Source: Flavobacterium lacustre (GTDB lineage Bacteria; Bacteroidota; Bacteroidia; Flavobacteriales; Flavobacteriaceae). From it: a stretch of DNA of 64,000 nt. This document shows, one piece after another, positions 52,797 through 62,515 of this stretch. The stretch's first letter is position 1, and every line of letters starts with the position of its first letter. The DNA is taken from NCBI RefSeq assembly GCF_027474525.2, contig NZ_CP114882.2, positions 1,798,001 through 1,862,000 on the forward strand, given 5' to 3'. The position numbers were made by a program, and so were the translations under genes. The notes under the pieces are model-generated. The model searched no databases. It was not told where the DNA came from and worked only from the letters and a program-made list of their open reading frames with translations.

Positions 52797-53801
52797 TTAG
52801 TTATTTGGTTTTTTTGTAAAAAGTATTAAATCAATAATTCTTGATGAATATCCTTTTTCGTTATCATACCATCCTACCACTTTTACCATTTTGTCAATAA
52901 CAGAGGTTAGTTGAGCATCAAATGTACAAGAATTTTTATTCCCAATAATGTCAACAGATACTATTGGATCTTCCGTATAATCTAAAATTCCTTTTAAGGT
53001 GGTTTGGGAAGCTGTTTTAAAAGCAGCATTTATTTCTTCGATGCTTACTACCCGTTTTACATTGAAAGTGATATCAGTCAAAGAGCCGTCAGGAACGGGA
53101 ACCCGTATGCCGCAACCTCCAATTTTTCCTTCTAAAGAAGTGAAAATTTTTGTCAATGCTTTTGCTGCTCCGGTTGTTGTAGGTACTATTGACTGGCTTG
53201 CTCCTCTTGCGCGACGTAAATCTTTATGGGGTTGATCGTGTAAGCTTTGGTCCGTTGTAAAAGAGTGAATTGTGGTAATGTAGGCTTGCTCAATACCGCA
53301 AAGTTCATCAATGATTTTGATCATTGGCGCTGCATTATTTGTTGTACAGCTGGCGTTTGAAATAATGGTTTCTGTTCCGTCAAGGATATGTTCGTTGACT
53401 CCCAAAACAACTGTTTTTATTGTGTCTACTTCTGAAGGTGCGGAGAGAATTACTTTTTTGGCACCCGCCAGAATATGTGCATTTAAGTCTTCGAATGTTT
53501 TGTATTTTCCAGTAGATTCGATTACATAATCGATAGCCAAGCTTTTCCAATCCAGATTTGAAATGCTTTTTTCGTGGAAAAATAAAACGTGTTTTCCATC
53601 TACAAAAAAACCTGTTTCATCCTGGGTGATTACGTTTGGCAATACACCGTGAATACTGTCGTATTTCACTAAATGCGCCATTGTTTTGGTATCTGCAATA
53701 TCGTTTATGGCAATTACTTCTATATCAGGATGGTTCAGCAGCAATCGGAATAGATTTCGTCCAATTCGTCCAAAACCATTTATGGCAATTCTTGTTTTCA
53801 A
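52797..53801 (-). CDS. gap: Glyceraldehyde-3-phosphate dehydrogenase
   Basis: A 334-aa glycolytic/gluconeogenic enzyme. The N-terminal NAD fold has INGFGRIGRN. Asp34 at the end of the second strand (AINDIAD) points to NAD rather than NADP. The active-site Cys152 lies in SNASCTTNN, and the family segments HSFTTDQ, RRARGASQSIVPTTTGAAKA, VPVPDGSLTD and WYDNEKGYSSR are intact. Flavobacteria often have more than one copy. It lies between lipA and the histidine kinase on the same strand. Confidence 0.96.
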   Translation of the reverse strand: MKTRIAINGFGRIGRNLFRLLLNHPDIEVIAINDIADTKTMAHLVKYDSIHGVLPNVITQDETGFFVDGKHVLFFHEKSISNLDWKSLAIDYVIESTGKYKTFEDLNAHILAGAKKVILSAPSEVDTIKTVVLGVNEHILDGTETIISNASCTTNNAAPMIKIIDELCGIEQAYITTIHSFTTDQSLHDQPHKDLRRARGASQSIVPTTTGAAKALTKIFTSLEGKIGGCGIRVPVPDGSLTDITFNVKRVVSIEEINAAFKTASQTTLKGILDYTEDPIVSVDIIGNKNSCTFDAQLTSVIDKMVKVVGWYDNEKGYSSRIIDLILFTKKPNN

Positions 53802-53860
53802 ATGGATTCGTTTATTCGTTTATTTGGTTAACCGATTAACTGATTAAACAAATTAATTTT

Positions 53861-54757
53861 TTATAAAATATGTTTTTGTGCTTTGTAGGATGAACGAACC
53901 AAAGGTCCACTTTCAACATGACGGAAACCTAATTCTAAACCAAATTGCTCGTATTTAGCAAATTGCTCCGGCGTTATAAATTCCTTCACCGGCAAATGTT
54001 TTTTGCTGGGTTGTAAGTATTGTCCAATCGTTACGATATCAACATTGGCTTCCCGTAAATCTCTCATGGTCTGAAAAACCTCGTCTTCTTGTTCTCCAAG
54101 TCCTAACATGATTCCAGATTTGGTTCTGTTGATTCCTTTTTCTTTCAGATATCTAAGTACTTCTAAGCTTCGGTCGTATTTTGCCTGAATGCGCACTTCA
54201 CGAGTCAGTCTGCGTACGGTTTCTACGTTGTGTGAAACGACTTCGGGATTGGCTTCTACGATTCGGTCTATATTTCTTTCGATTCCTTGAAAATCAGGAA
54301 TTAAGGTTTCCAGGGTTGTATTAGGGTTCATTCTTCTAATGGCTTTTACGGTTTCAATCCAAATGATTGAGCCACCATCTTTTAAATCATCTCTGTCAAC
54401 GCTTGTAATTACGGCATGTTTGATGTTCATAATTTTGATAGAACGCGCCACTTTTTCAGGCTCATCCCAATCTACCGTTTCAGGTCTTCCTGTTTTTACG
54501 CCACAAAAACCACAAGAACGGGTGCAGACATTTCCTAAAATCATGAATGTTGCCGTTCCTTCGCCCCAGCATTCTCCCATATTTGGGCAGCTACCAGAGG
54601 TACAAATGGTATTTAAGCTATATTTATCGACTAAACCACGAAGTTCTGTATATTTTTGACCTATTGGGAGTTTTACCTTTAACCATTTCGGTTTAGCTCC
54701 GCTCAATTCGGATCCTCGGGTTCCCACAGGTAAAGTATTTTCTAAAACAGTTTCCAT
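53861..54757 (-). CDS. lipA: Lipoyl synthase
   Basis: A 298-aa radical SAM enzyme that inserts two sulfurs into protein-bound octanoyl groups to make lipoyl cofactor. The auxiliary cluster motif is [12 protein letters not shown] and the radical SAM motif is CTRSCGFC. Further family marks are [59 protein letters not shown] and a C-terminal SGPLVRSSY Ser. The length is normal. Confidence 0.97.
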   Translation of the reverse strand: METVLENTLPVGTRGSELSGAKPKWLKVKLPIGQKYTELRGLVDKYSLNTICTSGSCPNMGECWGEGTATFMILGNVCTRSCGFCGVKTGRPETVDWDEPEKVARSIKIMNIKHAVITSVDRDDLKDGGSIIWIETVKAIRRMNPNTTLETLIPDFQGIERNIDRIVEANPEVVSHNVETVRRLTREVRIQAKYDRSLEVLRYLKEKGINRTKSGIMLGLGEQEDEVFQTMRDLREANVDIVTIGQYLQPSKKHLPVKEFITPEQFAKYEQFGLELGFRHVESGPLVRSSYKAQKHIL

Positions 54758-54975
54758 AAATTAATTTTCAGTTCGCAAAGATAACGATTGTTGTTTATTT
54801 GTGGATTTGTTTGTCTGTTAATTTGAGTTTAGAAAAGCGAATCTCAGGATTATTTTTATTGTTTTTTGTTTTGAAAGCATTGTTCGAATGAAATATGTCC
54901 CACAGATGCCTCGGATTGAACAGATTTATATTTTTTATGGAATGATTGGTTTGTGTAGGTTTTGATTTTCAGGCA

Positions 54976-55007
54976 TAAAAAAAGCAGCCTTTTTTGGGAA
55001 CTGCTTT
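54976..55007 (-). terminator. Terminator after the TonB gene
   Basis: A 7-bp stem AAAGCAG/CTGCTTT with a 13-nt loop and T-run on the minus strand, 15 bp past the stop codon of the TonB gene. Confidence 0.75.
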
Positions 55008-55021
55008 AGTTGCTTTTTACG

Positions 55022-55840
55022 CTAATTCATTTGTATTGTGATGGGCAGATTATAAGCGGTTCGGACTGCTTTTCCGGCAATCATTCCCGGGGACCATTTT
55101 GTTTTTAAGGATTTTAATACCCTAATCGCTTCTTTTCCTAAGCCATATCCGGGATCTTTTTTTACTTGAATGTCGGTCATGGTTCCATCTTTTTCGATAA
55201 CAAAAGAAACATAAATGCGAATGGCTTGTTCACTGTCGATTTCTGTTTTTTCAAAATTATTGCCTACATAGTTGTAAAATTTATTGATACCACCCGGGAA
55301 TTCCGGCAATTTGTCTAAAGCTACAGTGGTGACAACTGTATTTCCTGTATCAGTGGTAATAGGGGCAACAGTGTTTCCAGAAGGTGTTGCATTATTTATA
55401 CCAATGCTTGTTGTTCCATCGTTTGTACTTGTTGTTGTGCCCGTATTTTCAATGTTTTTTGCTATAACTGCGGTTGGTGTTGTTGCTGTTACCACAATAG
55501 GATTTACGAGTTGGTCTTTCTGCAGCACGGCTTGTTTGGTTTGTTGTTTGGCTTCCGGCAGTACTGGTTTTTCAATTTTTTTGCTTTCGAAAGGCGTGCT
55601 GTCCGATAATTGGATGATTCGACTGGTAAAATCGGGGAGTTCTATTTTGCTTTCGGGATTCAGGTAATTAACCGCAACAGGAATAGTGACTACTGCCGCC
55701 AAAAACAGCATTCCGGTTAAAAATGCTACTACCGATGTTTTTGAACTTTCCTGACGCAATCGATAAGCGCCATACTCTTTGTTTCTGTTTTCGAAAACAA
55801 GATCAATCCAACGGGTTTCGTAAATACTGAGCCCAGACAT
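55022..55840 (-). CDS. Energy transducer TonB
   Basis: A 272-aa TonB protein. A short cytoplasmic start (WIDLVFENRNKEYGAYRLR, a Bacteroidetes TonB hallmark) precedes a membrane helix at about 32-52. A Thr/Pro/Asn-rich periplasmic spacer (about 60-175) follows. The C-terminal TonB domain (about 180-272) shows LPEFPGGINKFYNYV, YVSFVIEKDGTM, WSPGMIAGKAVR and LPITIQMN. It couples proton-motive force to outer-membrane receptors such as the SusC and FecA-like proteins in this window. No exbBD genes are adjacent. Confidence 0.92.
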   Translation of the reverse strand: MSGLSIYETRWIDLVFENRNKEYGAYRLRQESSKTSVVAFLTGMLFLAAVVTIPVAVNYLNPESKIELPDFTSRIIQLSDSTPFESKKIEKPVLPEAKQQTKQAVLQKDQLVNPIVVTATTPTAVIAKNIENTGTTTSTNDGTTSIGINNATPSGNTVAPITTDTGNTVVTTVALDKLPEFPGGINKFYNYVGNNFEKTEIDSEQAIRIYVSFVIEKDGTMTDIQVKKDPGYGLGKEAIRVLKSLKTKWSPGMIAGKAVRTAYNLPITIQMN

Positions 55841-56062
55841 AATTTATAGTTTTAGTGGTTAAGTAACTATTAAATCATAAGCAGGTATTTTTAACATATA
55901 ACGTTAGAAATAGGTATTGTAGTATTTAAAAATACGATTATATTTTTATTTTTTTTAACATAAATTGATAAAAATAAATATATCGGTTTTATTGGGCTTA
56001 GAAATGAATGTAGTAAGAGTCGTAAAAAAGGATAAAGTAATTTTGGAATTATTTCCTTAGAA

Positions 56063-56614
56063 TTATCTTTTCTGTTGAATGATTTCTGCCAGAAGTTTTT
56101 TGGCGCGAAGCAATTTAATCTTTACGTTACTCAAAGGTTCGTCAATTTTGTTGGCAATTTCCTGATAACTCATTTCTTGAAAATAGCGCAACTGAATCAC
56201 TTCTTGATAATGTGGTTTCAATTCTTTGATGAATTGCAGTAACCGAGAAAGGTTTTGTTCGGTAATTAATTCATCTTCTGCCGATGGGGTTGTGTCGGCA
56301 ATATTATAGGCCTGCTGGTCTTCTTCATCGGTAATTTCGACAAAAAGACTTGATTTCTTTTTTCGCAACAAATCAATATGCACGTTTTTTGCAATAGCGA
56401 TAAGCCAGGTGTTGAACTGGAATTCGGCGTTGTAAGTGGCTATTTTGTCAAAAGCTTTCGAGAATGTTTCGATGGTGATATCCTCGGCATTGGTTTCATT
56501 TTCGGTACGTTTTAGCATGAAGGCATAGACTTCATTCCAATAATAATCCAATAGAAAGGTAAAGGCCGCTTGATCTCCTTTTTTTGCTTTTTCTATTTGA
56601 TTGTTTATTTCCAA
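56063..56614 (-). CDS. ECF-type RNA polymerase sigma factor
   Basis: A 183-aa sigma-70 family factor. Region 2 spans about 20-85 (NAEDITIETFSKAFDKIATY then FNTWLIAIAKNVHIDLLR). Region 4 spans about 125-178 (ELKPHYQEVIQLRYFQEMSY and EIANKIDEPLSNVKIKLLRA). No anti-sigma gene is beside it. Its start overlaps the stop of the upstream glycosyltransferase gene by 10 bp, so both are made from one mRNA. The TonB gene follows after 222 bp. Confidence 0.92.
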   Translation of the reverse strand: MEINNQIEKAKKGDQAAFTFLLDYYWNEVYAFMLKRTENETNAEDITIETFSKAFDKIATYNAEFQFNTWLIAIAKNVHIDLLRKKKSSLFVEITDEEDQQAYNIADTTPSAEDELITEQNLSRLLQFIKELKPHYQEVIQLRYFQEMSYQEIANKIDEPLSNVKIKLLRAKKLLAEIIQQKR

Positions 56615-57711
56615 TGTACCGGTTTTGAGAAAATATTTGTTATAAAGATATTGATTTGTGTAACTATAAGTACTATTTCAATAATTGGAAACCAGAATTT
56701 AATGTCGTTTTCTTTTAGTTTTCCAGCCGAAAACCCAACTACTGTCCACGCTACTATGTATCTCCCTAACAGTAAACTTAAAACTAATATCCATTGAAAC
56801 TGAAATGCCAGTAATATGGCAGGCAATATAAGGCATAATAATTGGGAACAATAAAAAATTCCTAATTGCAATTTATCGAACGGTTTGTAATAATTGGCCG
56901 TAGCGACATGTCTTCTTTTTTGGGTAAAAAATTCTTTGAAAGACGTTTTGGGTTTAGAATAGGTAAAACTTTTAGGGGTGTAGGCGATGGTTACATTTTG
57001 GGCATTTGCCGCCTGATTAATGAATAAATCGTCATCTCCGGAGCGTACTTGTATGTGTTCTATAAAGCCGTTTACATTGAAAAATTCTTCTTTCTTATAG
57101 GCCATATTTCTTCCGACTCCCATATACGGATGTCCTAACTTTGCCCAGGAAAAATATTGAATTGCAGTTAATACCGTTTCAAATCGAATTATTTTATTCA
57201 GGAAAGAATTAGCAATTTTTTGATATCCTCCATACCCCAAAACGATTGTTTTGTGCATGGTAAATTGAGAGCTCATTGCCGTAATCCAATCTTTGGATGT
57301 TGGGTAGCAATCGGCGTCGGTAAATAGTAAGTATTCTTTTTTTGCAGCTTTTATTCCCAGTGTCAGCGCATATTTTTTATTGCCCCAAAAAGCTTCGTTG
57401 TTCTGTACTTTTACCAAACGTATATTTGGATATTGTTTTTCAAAAGCTTCAAAAACAGCTAAAGTACCATCGCTTGATGCATCATCAATCAATACGATTT
57501 CAAAATCCGGATAGTTTTGTTCCGCTAACAACGGAATAAAATTAGCCGCATTTTCTTCTTCATTTTTGGCACAAACGATGACGGATATCGGAATTCTTTT
57601 TGGGGTAACTTTTTGTGCCTTGGCGAAAGCAAATTTCCCAAAAACGCCCAAATAATACGATAGTTGTATGGCAACTATGCCAATAAAAAAATATAAAGTA
57701 ATGGTCAGCAT
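56605..57711 (-). CDS. Membrane glycosyltransferase, family 2
   Basis: A 368-aa GT-A enzyme. An N-terminal membrane helix (about 1-25) precedes the catalytic domain (about 40-270). Motifs are VIVCAKNEEENAANFIPLL, IVLIDDASSDGT, LFTDADCYP (DxD) and SGDDDLFINQAA, with a later QKRRHVATANYY segment equivalent to QxxRW. Two or three C-terminal membrane helices follow. It uses a nucleotide sugar to build a surface or lipid-linked glycan. Its stop codon lies inside the start of the ECF sigma gene. Confidence 0.9.
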   Translation of the reverse strand: MLTITLYFFIGIVAIQLSYYLGVFGKFAFAKAQKVTPKRIPISVIVCAKNEEENAANFIPLLAEQNYPDFEIVLIDDASSDGTLAVFEAFEKQYPNIRLVKVQNNEAFWGNKKYALTLGIKAAKKEYLLFTDADCYPTSKDWITAMSSQFTMHKTIVLGYGGYQKIANSFLNKIIRFETVLTAIQYFSWAKLGHPYMGVGRNMAYKKEEFFNVNGFIEHIQVRSGDDDLFINQAANAQNVTIAYTPKSFTYSKPKTSFKEFFTQKRRHVATANYYKPFDKLQLGIFYCSQLLCLILPAILLAFQFQWILVLSLLLGRYIVAWTVVGFSAGKLKENDIKFWFPIIEIVLIVTQINIFITNIFSKPVHWK

Positions 57712-57834
57712 CAGATTGAAATGTCTTTTTAAATCGTCTGCAAAGGTACTTATGAAATGTTAAAATTCAATGCTTAAAAGGAAATTACTTTTGGGGTTTT
57801 GTCATTTCTTTTGTACAAATCCGGCAGCAATATT

Positions 57835-58848
57835 TTATATTATGTTTACTTCGGCTTCAATGTGAATGCCAAATTTTTTAAAAACAGTTGCTTGGATTTC
57901 TTTCGAAACATTCAGGATTTCCTGCCCGGTTGCCTTACCATAATTTACCAAAACTAAGGCTTGATTTTTATGAATTCCGGCATCGCCAAAACGTTTTCCT
58001 TTGAAACCGGCCTGTTCGATTAGCCATCCAGCGGGAACTTTTACTTCTGTTTCTGAAATGTCGAAATAGCGCATTTCTGGAAACTGCTGGTGAATTTTTT
58101 CGAAATCTGATTTCAATACGATTGGATTTTTAAAGAAACTTCCGCTGTTCCCCAGTTCAGCCGGATCAGGTAATTTGCTTTTTCGAATAGCGATTACTGC
58201 ATTACTGACGTCTTTTAAAGTAGGATTTGTGATGTTGTTTTTTAAAAGTTCTCCTGAAATATCTCCGTACGAAGTATTGATTTTATGATTTCGTTTCGTG
58301 AGTTTAAACACTACTGCTGTAATTATATATTGGTCTTTTACGTCGTTTTTAAAAATGCTCTCGCGGTATCCAAAATGGCATTCTTCTTTGCTAAAAGTTC
58401 TTATTTCCTGATTTTTGATTGCCATTGCTTCGCAGGAAACGAAGGTGTCTTTGATTTCCGTACCATAAGCTCCAATGTTTTGAACTGGCGTAGTTCCTAC
58501 ATTTCCCGGGATAAGGGACATGTTTTCCAGTCCGCCAAAATCTTGATTGATGGTCCAAAGCACAAATTCATGCCAGTTTTCACCCGCCTGACTTTCAACC
58601 CAAACAAAATCATCATTTTCCTGTTTGATTTTTTTACCTTTCAAATCAATGTGAATCACCAATGCTTCAATATCTTTTGTCAAAAGCATGTTGCTTCCTC
58701 CTCCCAAAATAAATTTTTTCTGGGATTTATTTTGTTCTAAAACGGTTTTTAAATCGGCTATGTCATGAACAGCTACAAATTGCTTTGCTTTGGCTTCAAT
58801 GCCAAAAGTGTTGTAGTTTTTTAGAGAAAAATCAGTCAGTATTTCCAT
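57835..58848 (-). CDS. murB: UDP-N-acetylenolpyruvoylglucosamine reductase
   Basis: A 337-aa FAD enzyme that reduces enolpyruvyl-UDP-GlcNAc to UDP-MurNAc in cell-wall synthesis. It is the E. coli-like type I length. Motifs are NTFGIEAKAK, FILGGGSNMLLT (FAD loop), GLENMSLIPGNVGTTPVQNIGAYG, FGYRESIFK, GNSGSFFKNPIV (catalytic Ser) and WLIEQAGFKGKRFGDAGIH. The final catalytic Glu is likely in the C-terminal IHIEAEVNII. Confidence 0.96.
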   Translation of the reverse strand: MEILTDFSLKNYNTFGIEAKAKQFVAVHDIADLKTVLEQNKSQKKFILGGGSNMLLTKDIEALVIHIDLKGKKIKQENDDFVWVESQAGENWHEFVLWTINQDFGGLENMSLIPGNVGTTPVQNIGAYGTEIKDTFVSCEAMAIKNQEIRTFSKEECHFGYRESIFKNDVKDQYIITAVVFKLTKRNHKINTSYGDISGELLKNNITNPTLKDVSNAVIAIRKSKLPDPAELGNSGSFFKNPIVLKSDFEKIHQQFPEMRYFDISETEVKVPAGWLIEQAGFKGKRFGDAGIHKNQALVLVNYGKATGQEILNVSKEIQATVFKKFGIHIEAEVNII

Positions 58849-58897
58849 AAAAGAAAGGTCTTTTTGAATCGTTTAATTCTTTCGTCAAAAGTAAGAA

Positions 58898-60745
58898 TTA
58901 AAATCTATTGGCATAGACTTTCATCCAAATATGCATCATGAACAGCGGCATGATGTACGGAATCATTCGGACGTCTCCTTTTTGTAAATTTTCTACGAGT
59001 TTCTTGATTTTAATGTGTTCAAAATAAGGAGTTTGGAAGAGGTCGCTTTTGGCGAAAGCCTCTAATTCGTCTTTAAAAGCTGGACTTTTGGTAATGTAAT
59101 CTCCCCAAGGCGCACTCAATCCTACTTTTTTGAATTTCAGAATAGCTTTGGGCAAACGGTCTTGCATCGCTGCTTTTAGAATAAATTTCCCTTTCTTGCC
59201 TGTAAACAACCATTTGTCTTCCAGAGAACCCAATCCGGTAATTAACCGTTGGTCTAAAAATGGTTCTCTACATTCAATGGAAGCGCCCATAGTGCATCGA
59301 TCATTGCGGTCCAAAAGAGAACATAAATAGGTATGTTGGTCAAAATACAAGGCTTGTCTTTGTAAATTATTAGGATACAATGATTTGGCTTCTTCGTAAA
59401 TTTGGTTTCGGTATTCATTTTTGGGAAGTGTATGAATTCCAAAGGTTTCTTCAATATCGTTCGGAAAAATATTAGACCCGTTAAATAGCACTAAATCCGC
59501 ATTTTTTTTGATTTGTGCATATCGGACTAATTTCTCGTAACGTGGTTTTTTTGAAAATACATCCAATGATCCAATTGCGGCTATTGAACTCAGTAAGGAG
59601 GGAAACTGAAGGGGTTTGTATCGTACATAACCACCCATCAATTCATCGGCACCTTCACCGGAAAGTAACACTTTTACAGTTGGTTTTGCCAATTGAGAAA
59701 TTGCCAAAAGATGCGGTTCGTTTAAATGCATGATGGGTTCATCCTGAAAATAGGTGCTTTTTAACAAATTATCAAATAGACTTGTATTTTCTAATTGCAT
59801 GGTGTGAAAACGGTAATCCAGTTTTTCGGCTATCATTTTCGCTAAATGCGATTCGTTGTGTTCTTCTTCCTTAAAACCAATATTAAACGTCTCGATGTCT
59901 TTGTAATTTTGACGGTATAAAGAGGCTAAAATAGACGAAGAATCCAGGCCACCGCTTAATAAAACGCCTACAGGAACGTCACTTACCATTCGCAGTTTTA
60001 TGGAGTCATCAAAAGTTTCTCGAAACCATTCTGCCGGATTTTCAATTTTGGGTTGGTTTTGGATTTCTGATTTCAAGTCCCACCATTTTTCGGTATTTAC
60101 TTTTCCGCTTTCGTGGATGGTCATGATGTGTCCGGGAAGTACTTTTTTTACGTTTTGGTACAACGTATTTTCTCCGGCAACAAATCGGTTAAAAACATAT
60201 TCTTCTAAACCTTCATCGGCCAGTTTAAGCGGAACGCCGGCAGTAAAAAGGGCTTTTTGTTCTGAGGCAAAATAAAAACTTTCGTTATAAAACGAATAAT
60301 ATAGTGGTTTAACGCCCATTCTGTCCCGAACGACAATAAGCTTTTTTTCCAGTTTGTCCCAAATGGCAAATGCAAACATTCCGTTGAGGCGGTGGAGCAT
60401 TTTTAGTCCATGCAATTGAAACAGTTTTAACAAGACTTCGGTATCTGAAGTTGTTTTTATATCAAAACCGTTGCTTTTTAATTCGGGATAAAAATCCTTG
60501 AAATTATAAATTTCGCCATTATAAACCATTATAAATCTTTCGTCATCCGAAAGAAACGGCTGGTGACCAGCAGTAGAAACATCAAGAATTGAAAGTCTTC
60601 TGTGACCTAATCCTATATTTTTGTCTATAAATAGTCCTTTATCATCAGGACCGCGATGTTCCAATGCATCTCGCATTTTGATTAGCACACGTTCATCTAC
60701 TGTCCTTTTGGATTGTAAATGCAAAATTCCATTAATTCCACACAT
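58898..60745 (-). CDS. asnB: Glutamine-hydrolysing asparagine synthase family protein
   Basis: A 615-aa enzyme. The N-terminal class II glutaminase domain starts with the catalytic Cys2 (MCGINGI), followed by LEHRGPDDKG, YNGEIYNF and SDTEVLL. The C-terminal ATP-pyrophosphatase domain has LLSGGLDSSSILASL and LLSGEGADELMGGYVRY, with DRNDRCTMGASIECREPFLD. It transfers amide nitrogen to Asp, or to a sugar or peptide in biosynthetic clusters. It is 5 bp downstream of a glycosyltransferase gene, so it may belong to surface glycan synthesis rather than free asparagine supply. Confidence 0.9.
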   Translation of the reverse strand: MCGINGILHLQSKRTVDERVLIKMRDALEHRGPDDKGLFIDKNIGLGHRRLSILDVSTAGHQPFLSDDERFIMVYNGEIYNFKDFYPELKSNGFDIKTTSDTEVLLKLFQLHGLKMLHRLNGMFAFAIWDKLEKKLIVVRDRMGVKPLYYSFYNESFYFASEQKALFTAGVPLKLADEGLEEYVFNRFVAGENTLYQNVKKVLPGHIMTIHESGKVNTEKWWDLKSEIQNQPKIENPAEWFRETFDDSIKLRMVSDVPVGVLLSGGLDSSSILASLYRQNYKDIETFNIGFKEEEHNESHLAKMIAEKLDYRFHTMQLENTSLFDNLLKSTYFQDEPIMHLNEPHLLAISQLAKPTVKVLLSGEGADELMGGYVRYKPLQFPSLLSSIAAIGSLDVFSKKPRYEKLVRYAQIKKNADLVLFNGSNIFPNDIEETFGIHTLPKNEYRNQIYEEAKSLYPNNLQRQALYFDQHTYLCSLLDRNDRCTMGASIECREPFLDQRLITGLGSLEDKWLFTGKKGKFILKAAMQDRLPKAILKFKKVGLSAPWGDYITKSPAFKDELEAFAKSDLFQTPYFEHIKIKKLVENLQKGDVRMIPYIMPLFMMHIWMKVYANRF

Positions 60746-60750
60746 GGGGG

Positions 60751-61818
60751 CTATTGTGTTTTAGAAGCGTTAATTAGTTCGTGGTATTTCGCCGCGATGA
60801 TTGTCATATTTGTTTTATAATTGGCATTTTCTTCTACAAAGTATCTGTTTTTTAAAACCGCTTTGTTTCTGTATTCTTGATTTTCAAAAGCCCATTTTAA
60901 TTCATCCGCAAGCATTTTGACATCATCAACGGTAATTAATTGTCCGTTTTCCCGGTGTTTTATCCAGCTTTGATTGCCTTCAATATCTGTTACAACGGGA
61001 TAACAGCCACAGGCCATCGCTTCAAATAAAGAGCCCGAAACCCCTTCTGTTACTGGCATGCTGATATAAAAATTAGCCTGCTGTAATAATTGAGGTAAGG
61101 TTGTATTTGGGATTCTTCCGGTGAAAATTACTTTGTCTTGAATGTTTAAATTTTGCGCTACATTTTTCAAATAGGGAAGTAGTCTCCCGTCTCCCACAAT
61201 AGTAAGTACGAAATCTATTCCTTGTTGGTTTAAAATTGCAAAAGCATTCAGGATACAATCATGTCGGTATTCCGGTAATAAGGAACGGGTTACGATCGCG
61301 TTTATTTTTGTCGCATCACGGTTGTCTTTATTTTCGAATGTATTTAAATCAATTCCTTTTGGCAGCACCAAAACCTTGCTCATGTTGACCTTTGCTTTTC
61401 GCATCGAAATGGTCATTACAGGGCCCCAGGCATGTATCAAATCTGCTTTTTGAAAGGCATATTTTTGAATTAGTTTTTTGAGTGGTAAGGAAATTGATTG
61501 CTCCGGCCATAAGTCGGTTTTGCCTTGTTGTGCAATTGCTACAGGTTTCACGCCGGTTAGTGCAGCGAGAAATCCATAACTGGTTGTTCTTTCTGCAATA
61601 ACCATGTCCGGTTTATGGATTTTGATTATTTTTTTAATTTGGAAAAGCGCTAATTTAAACTCGGAAATTCTTTTGAGTCGATTTACAATACTATTATTCG
61701 GGGTTTTTAATTCCCAACAAATAATTTCGAAATTTCCAAACTCTTTCAGCCCATTCATCCAGGTGATGGCATCGGCTCTGTAGGATTCTCCCAGAAAAAG
61801 TATTTTCCTTTTTTTCAT
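60751..61818 (-). CDS. Glycosyltransferase family 4 protein
   Basis: A 355-aa GT-B fold enzyme starting at the ATG at 61818 (MKKRKILFLGESYRA); a TTG two codons earlier is less likely. The C-terminal domain has VTRSLLPEYRHD, TIVGDGRLLPYL, VIFTGRIPN, PVTEGVSGSLFEAMACGCYPVV (split around the EX7E motif) and DIEGN. It transfers a sugar from a nucleotide donor, probably in extracellular polysaccharide or lipopolysaccharide synthesis. It lies 9 bp after the DUF2461 gene and 5 bp before asnB, in one operon. Confidence 0.9.
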   Translation of the reverse strand: MKKRKILFLGESYRADAITWMNGLKEFGNFEIICWELKTPNNSIVNRLKRISEFKLALFQIKKIIKIHKPDMVIAERTTSYGFLAALTGVKPVAIAQQGKTDLWPEQSISLPLKKLIQKYAFQKADLIHAWGPVMTISMRKAKVNMSKVLVLPKGIDLNTFENKDNRDATKINAIVTRSLLPEYRHDCILNAFAILNQQGIDFVLTIVGDGRLLPYLKNVAQNLNIQDKVIFTGRIPNTTLPQLLQQANFYISMPVTEGVSGSLFEAMACGCYPVVTDIEGNQSWIKHRENGQLITVDDVKMLADELKWAFENQEYRNKAVLKNRYFVEENANYKTNMTIIAAKYHELINASKTQ

Positions 61819-61827
61819 AATCAAAAA

Positions 61828-62505
61828 TTAGAATTCATCGGAAGTTAAAGCTCTGTTGATAAAATCATTCAAGGGTTTTAAAGCAATCAGTTTTTGACTC
61901 ATGGTAGCCACAAAATCTTTTTTTGTAATCTCCGAAATATCGAATTTCTGACTGGATTCAAAGCTTTTTAATTTTAATAATTCAATCGCAGGATGGTCTT
62001 TTTCGTATCCTCTGGGTGGGTTTTTTAAGGTATTTGCTTCGTTTCTGTCAAAATCCCCAAATTCTTTTTTGAATTTTTTTTCGTTTAGAATTTCGTCTAA
62101 ATCGTCATAGAAAAAAGCAATTTCTTTGCGCATTTTTTTTAAATCATCCGGTTGCGGGCAATACAATCCACCGGCGATAAAGCTGGCTCCTTTTTCGATA
62201 TGCACATAATACCCCGAGCGATTCTGATTTTTTGCACCCGACGAAAGCCAAACGCCTAAATGGGATTTGTAAGGCGATTTGTCTTTAGAAAATCGAATGT
62301 CCCGATTGATTCTAAAAGTACAATTTTTTACCTCCAGCATTTCTAATGATGGGTCCAAAGGTTTCATGGCATCCAGAAAATCGGATACGAGTTGTTGGTA
62401 GTCTTTTTTGAATGTTTCGTATCTTTTTTTATTGTCCAAAAACCAATCTCTGTTGTTGTTGGCTTTTAAATCATCCAGAAATTGCAAGGTGTCTTTTGAA
62501 AGCAT
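61828..62505 (-). CDS. DUF2461 / TIGR02453 family protein
   Basis: A 225-aa cytoplasmic protein. Family marks are LDDLKANNNRDWFLDNKKRYE at the N-terminus, RINRDIRFSKDKSPYKSHLG, GYYVHIEKGASFIAGGLY and the C-terminal FDISEITKK. It is found widely in bacteria and fungi. As far as I know no activity has been shown, although it has been suggested to act on nucleic acids. It lies between the rhodanese-thioredoxin gene (10-bp gap) and the glycosyltransferase gene (9-bp gap). Confidence 0.9.
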   Translation of the reverse strand: MLSKDTLQFLDDLKANNNRDWFLDNKKRYETFKKDYQQLVSDFLDAMKPLDPSLEMLEVKNCTFRINRDIRFSKDKSPYKSHLGVWLSSGAKNQNRSGYYVHIEKGASFIAGGLYCPQPDDLKKMRKEIAFFYDDLDEILNEKKFKKEFGDFDRNEANTLKNPPRGYEKDHPAIELLKLKSFESSQKFDISEITKKDFVATMSQKLIALKPLNDFINRALTSDEF

Positions 62506-62515
62506 GTAACGGTAT

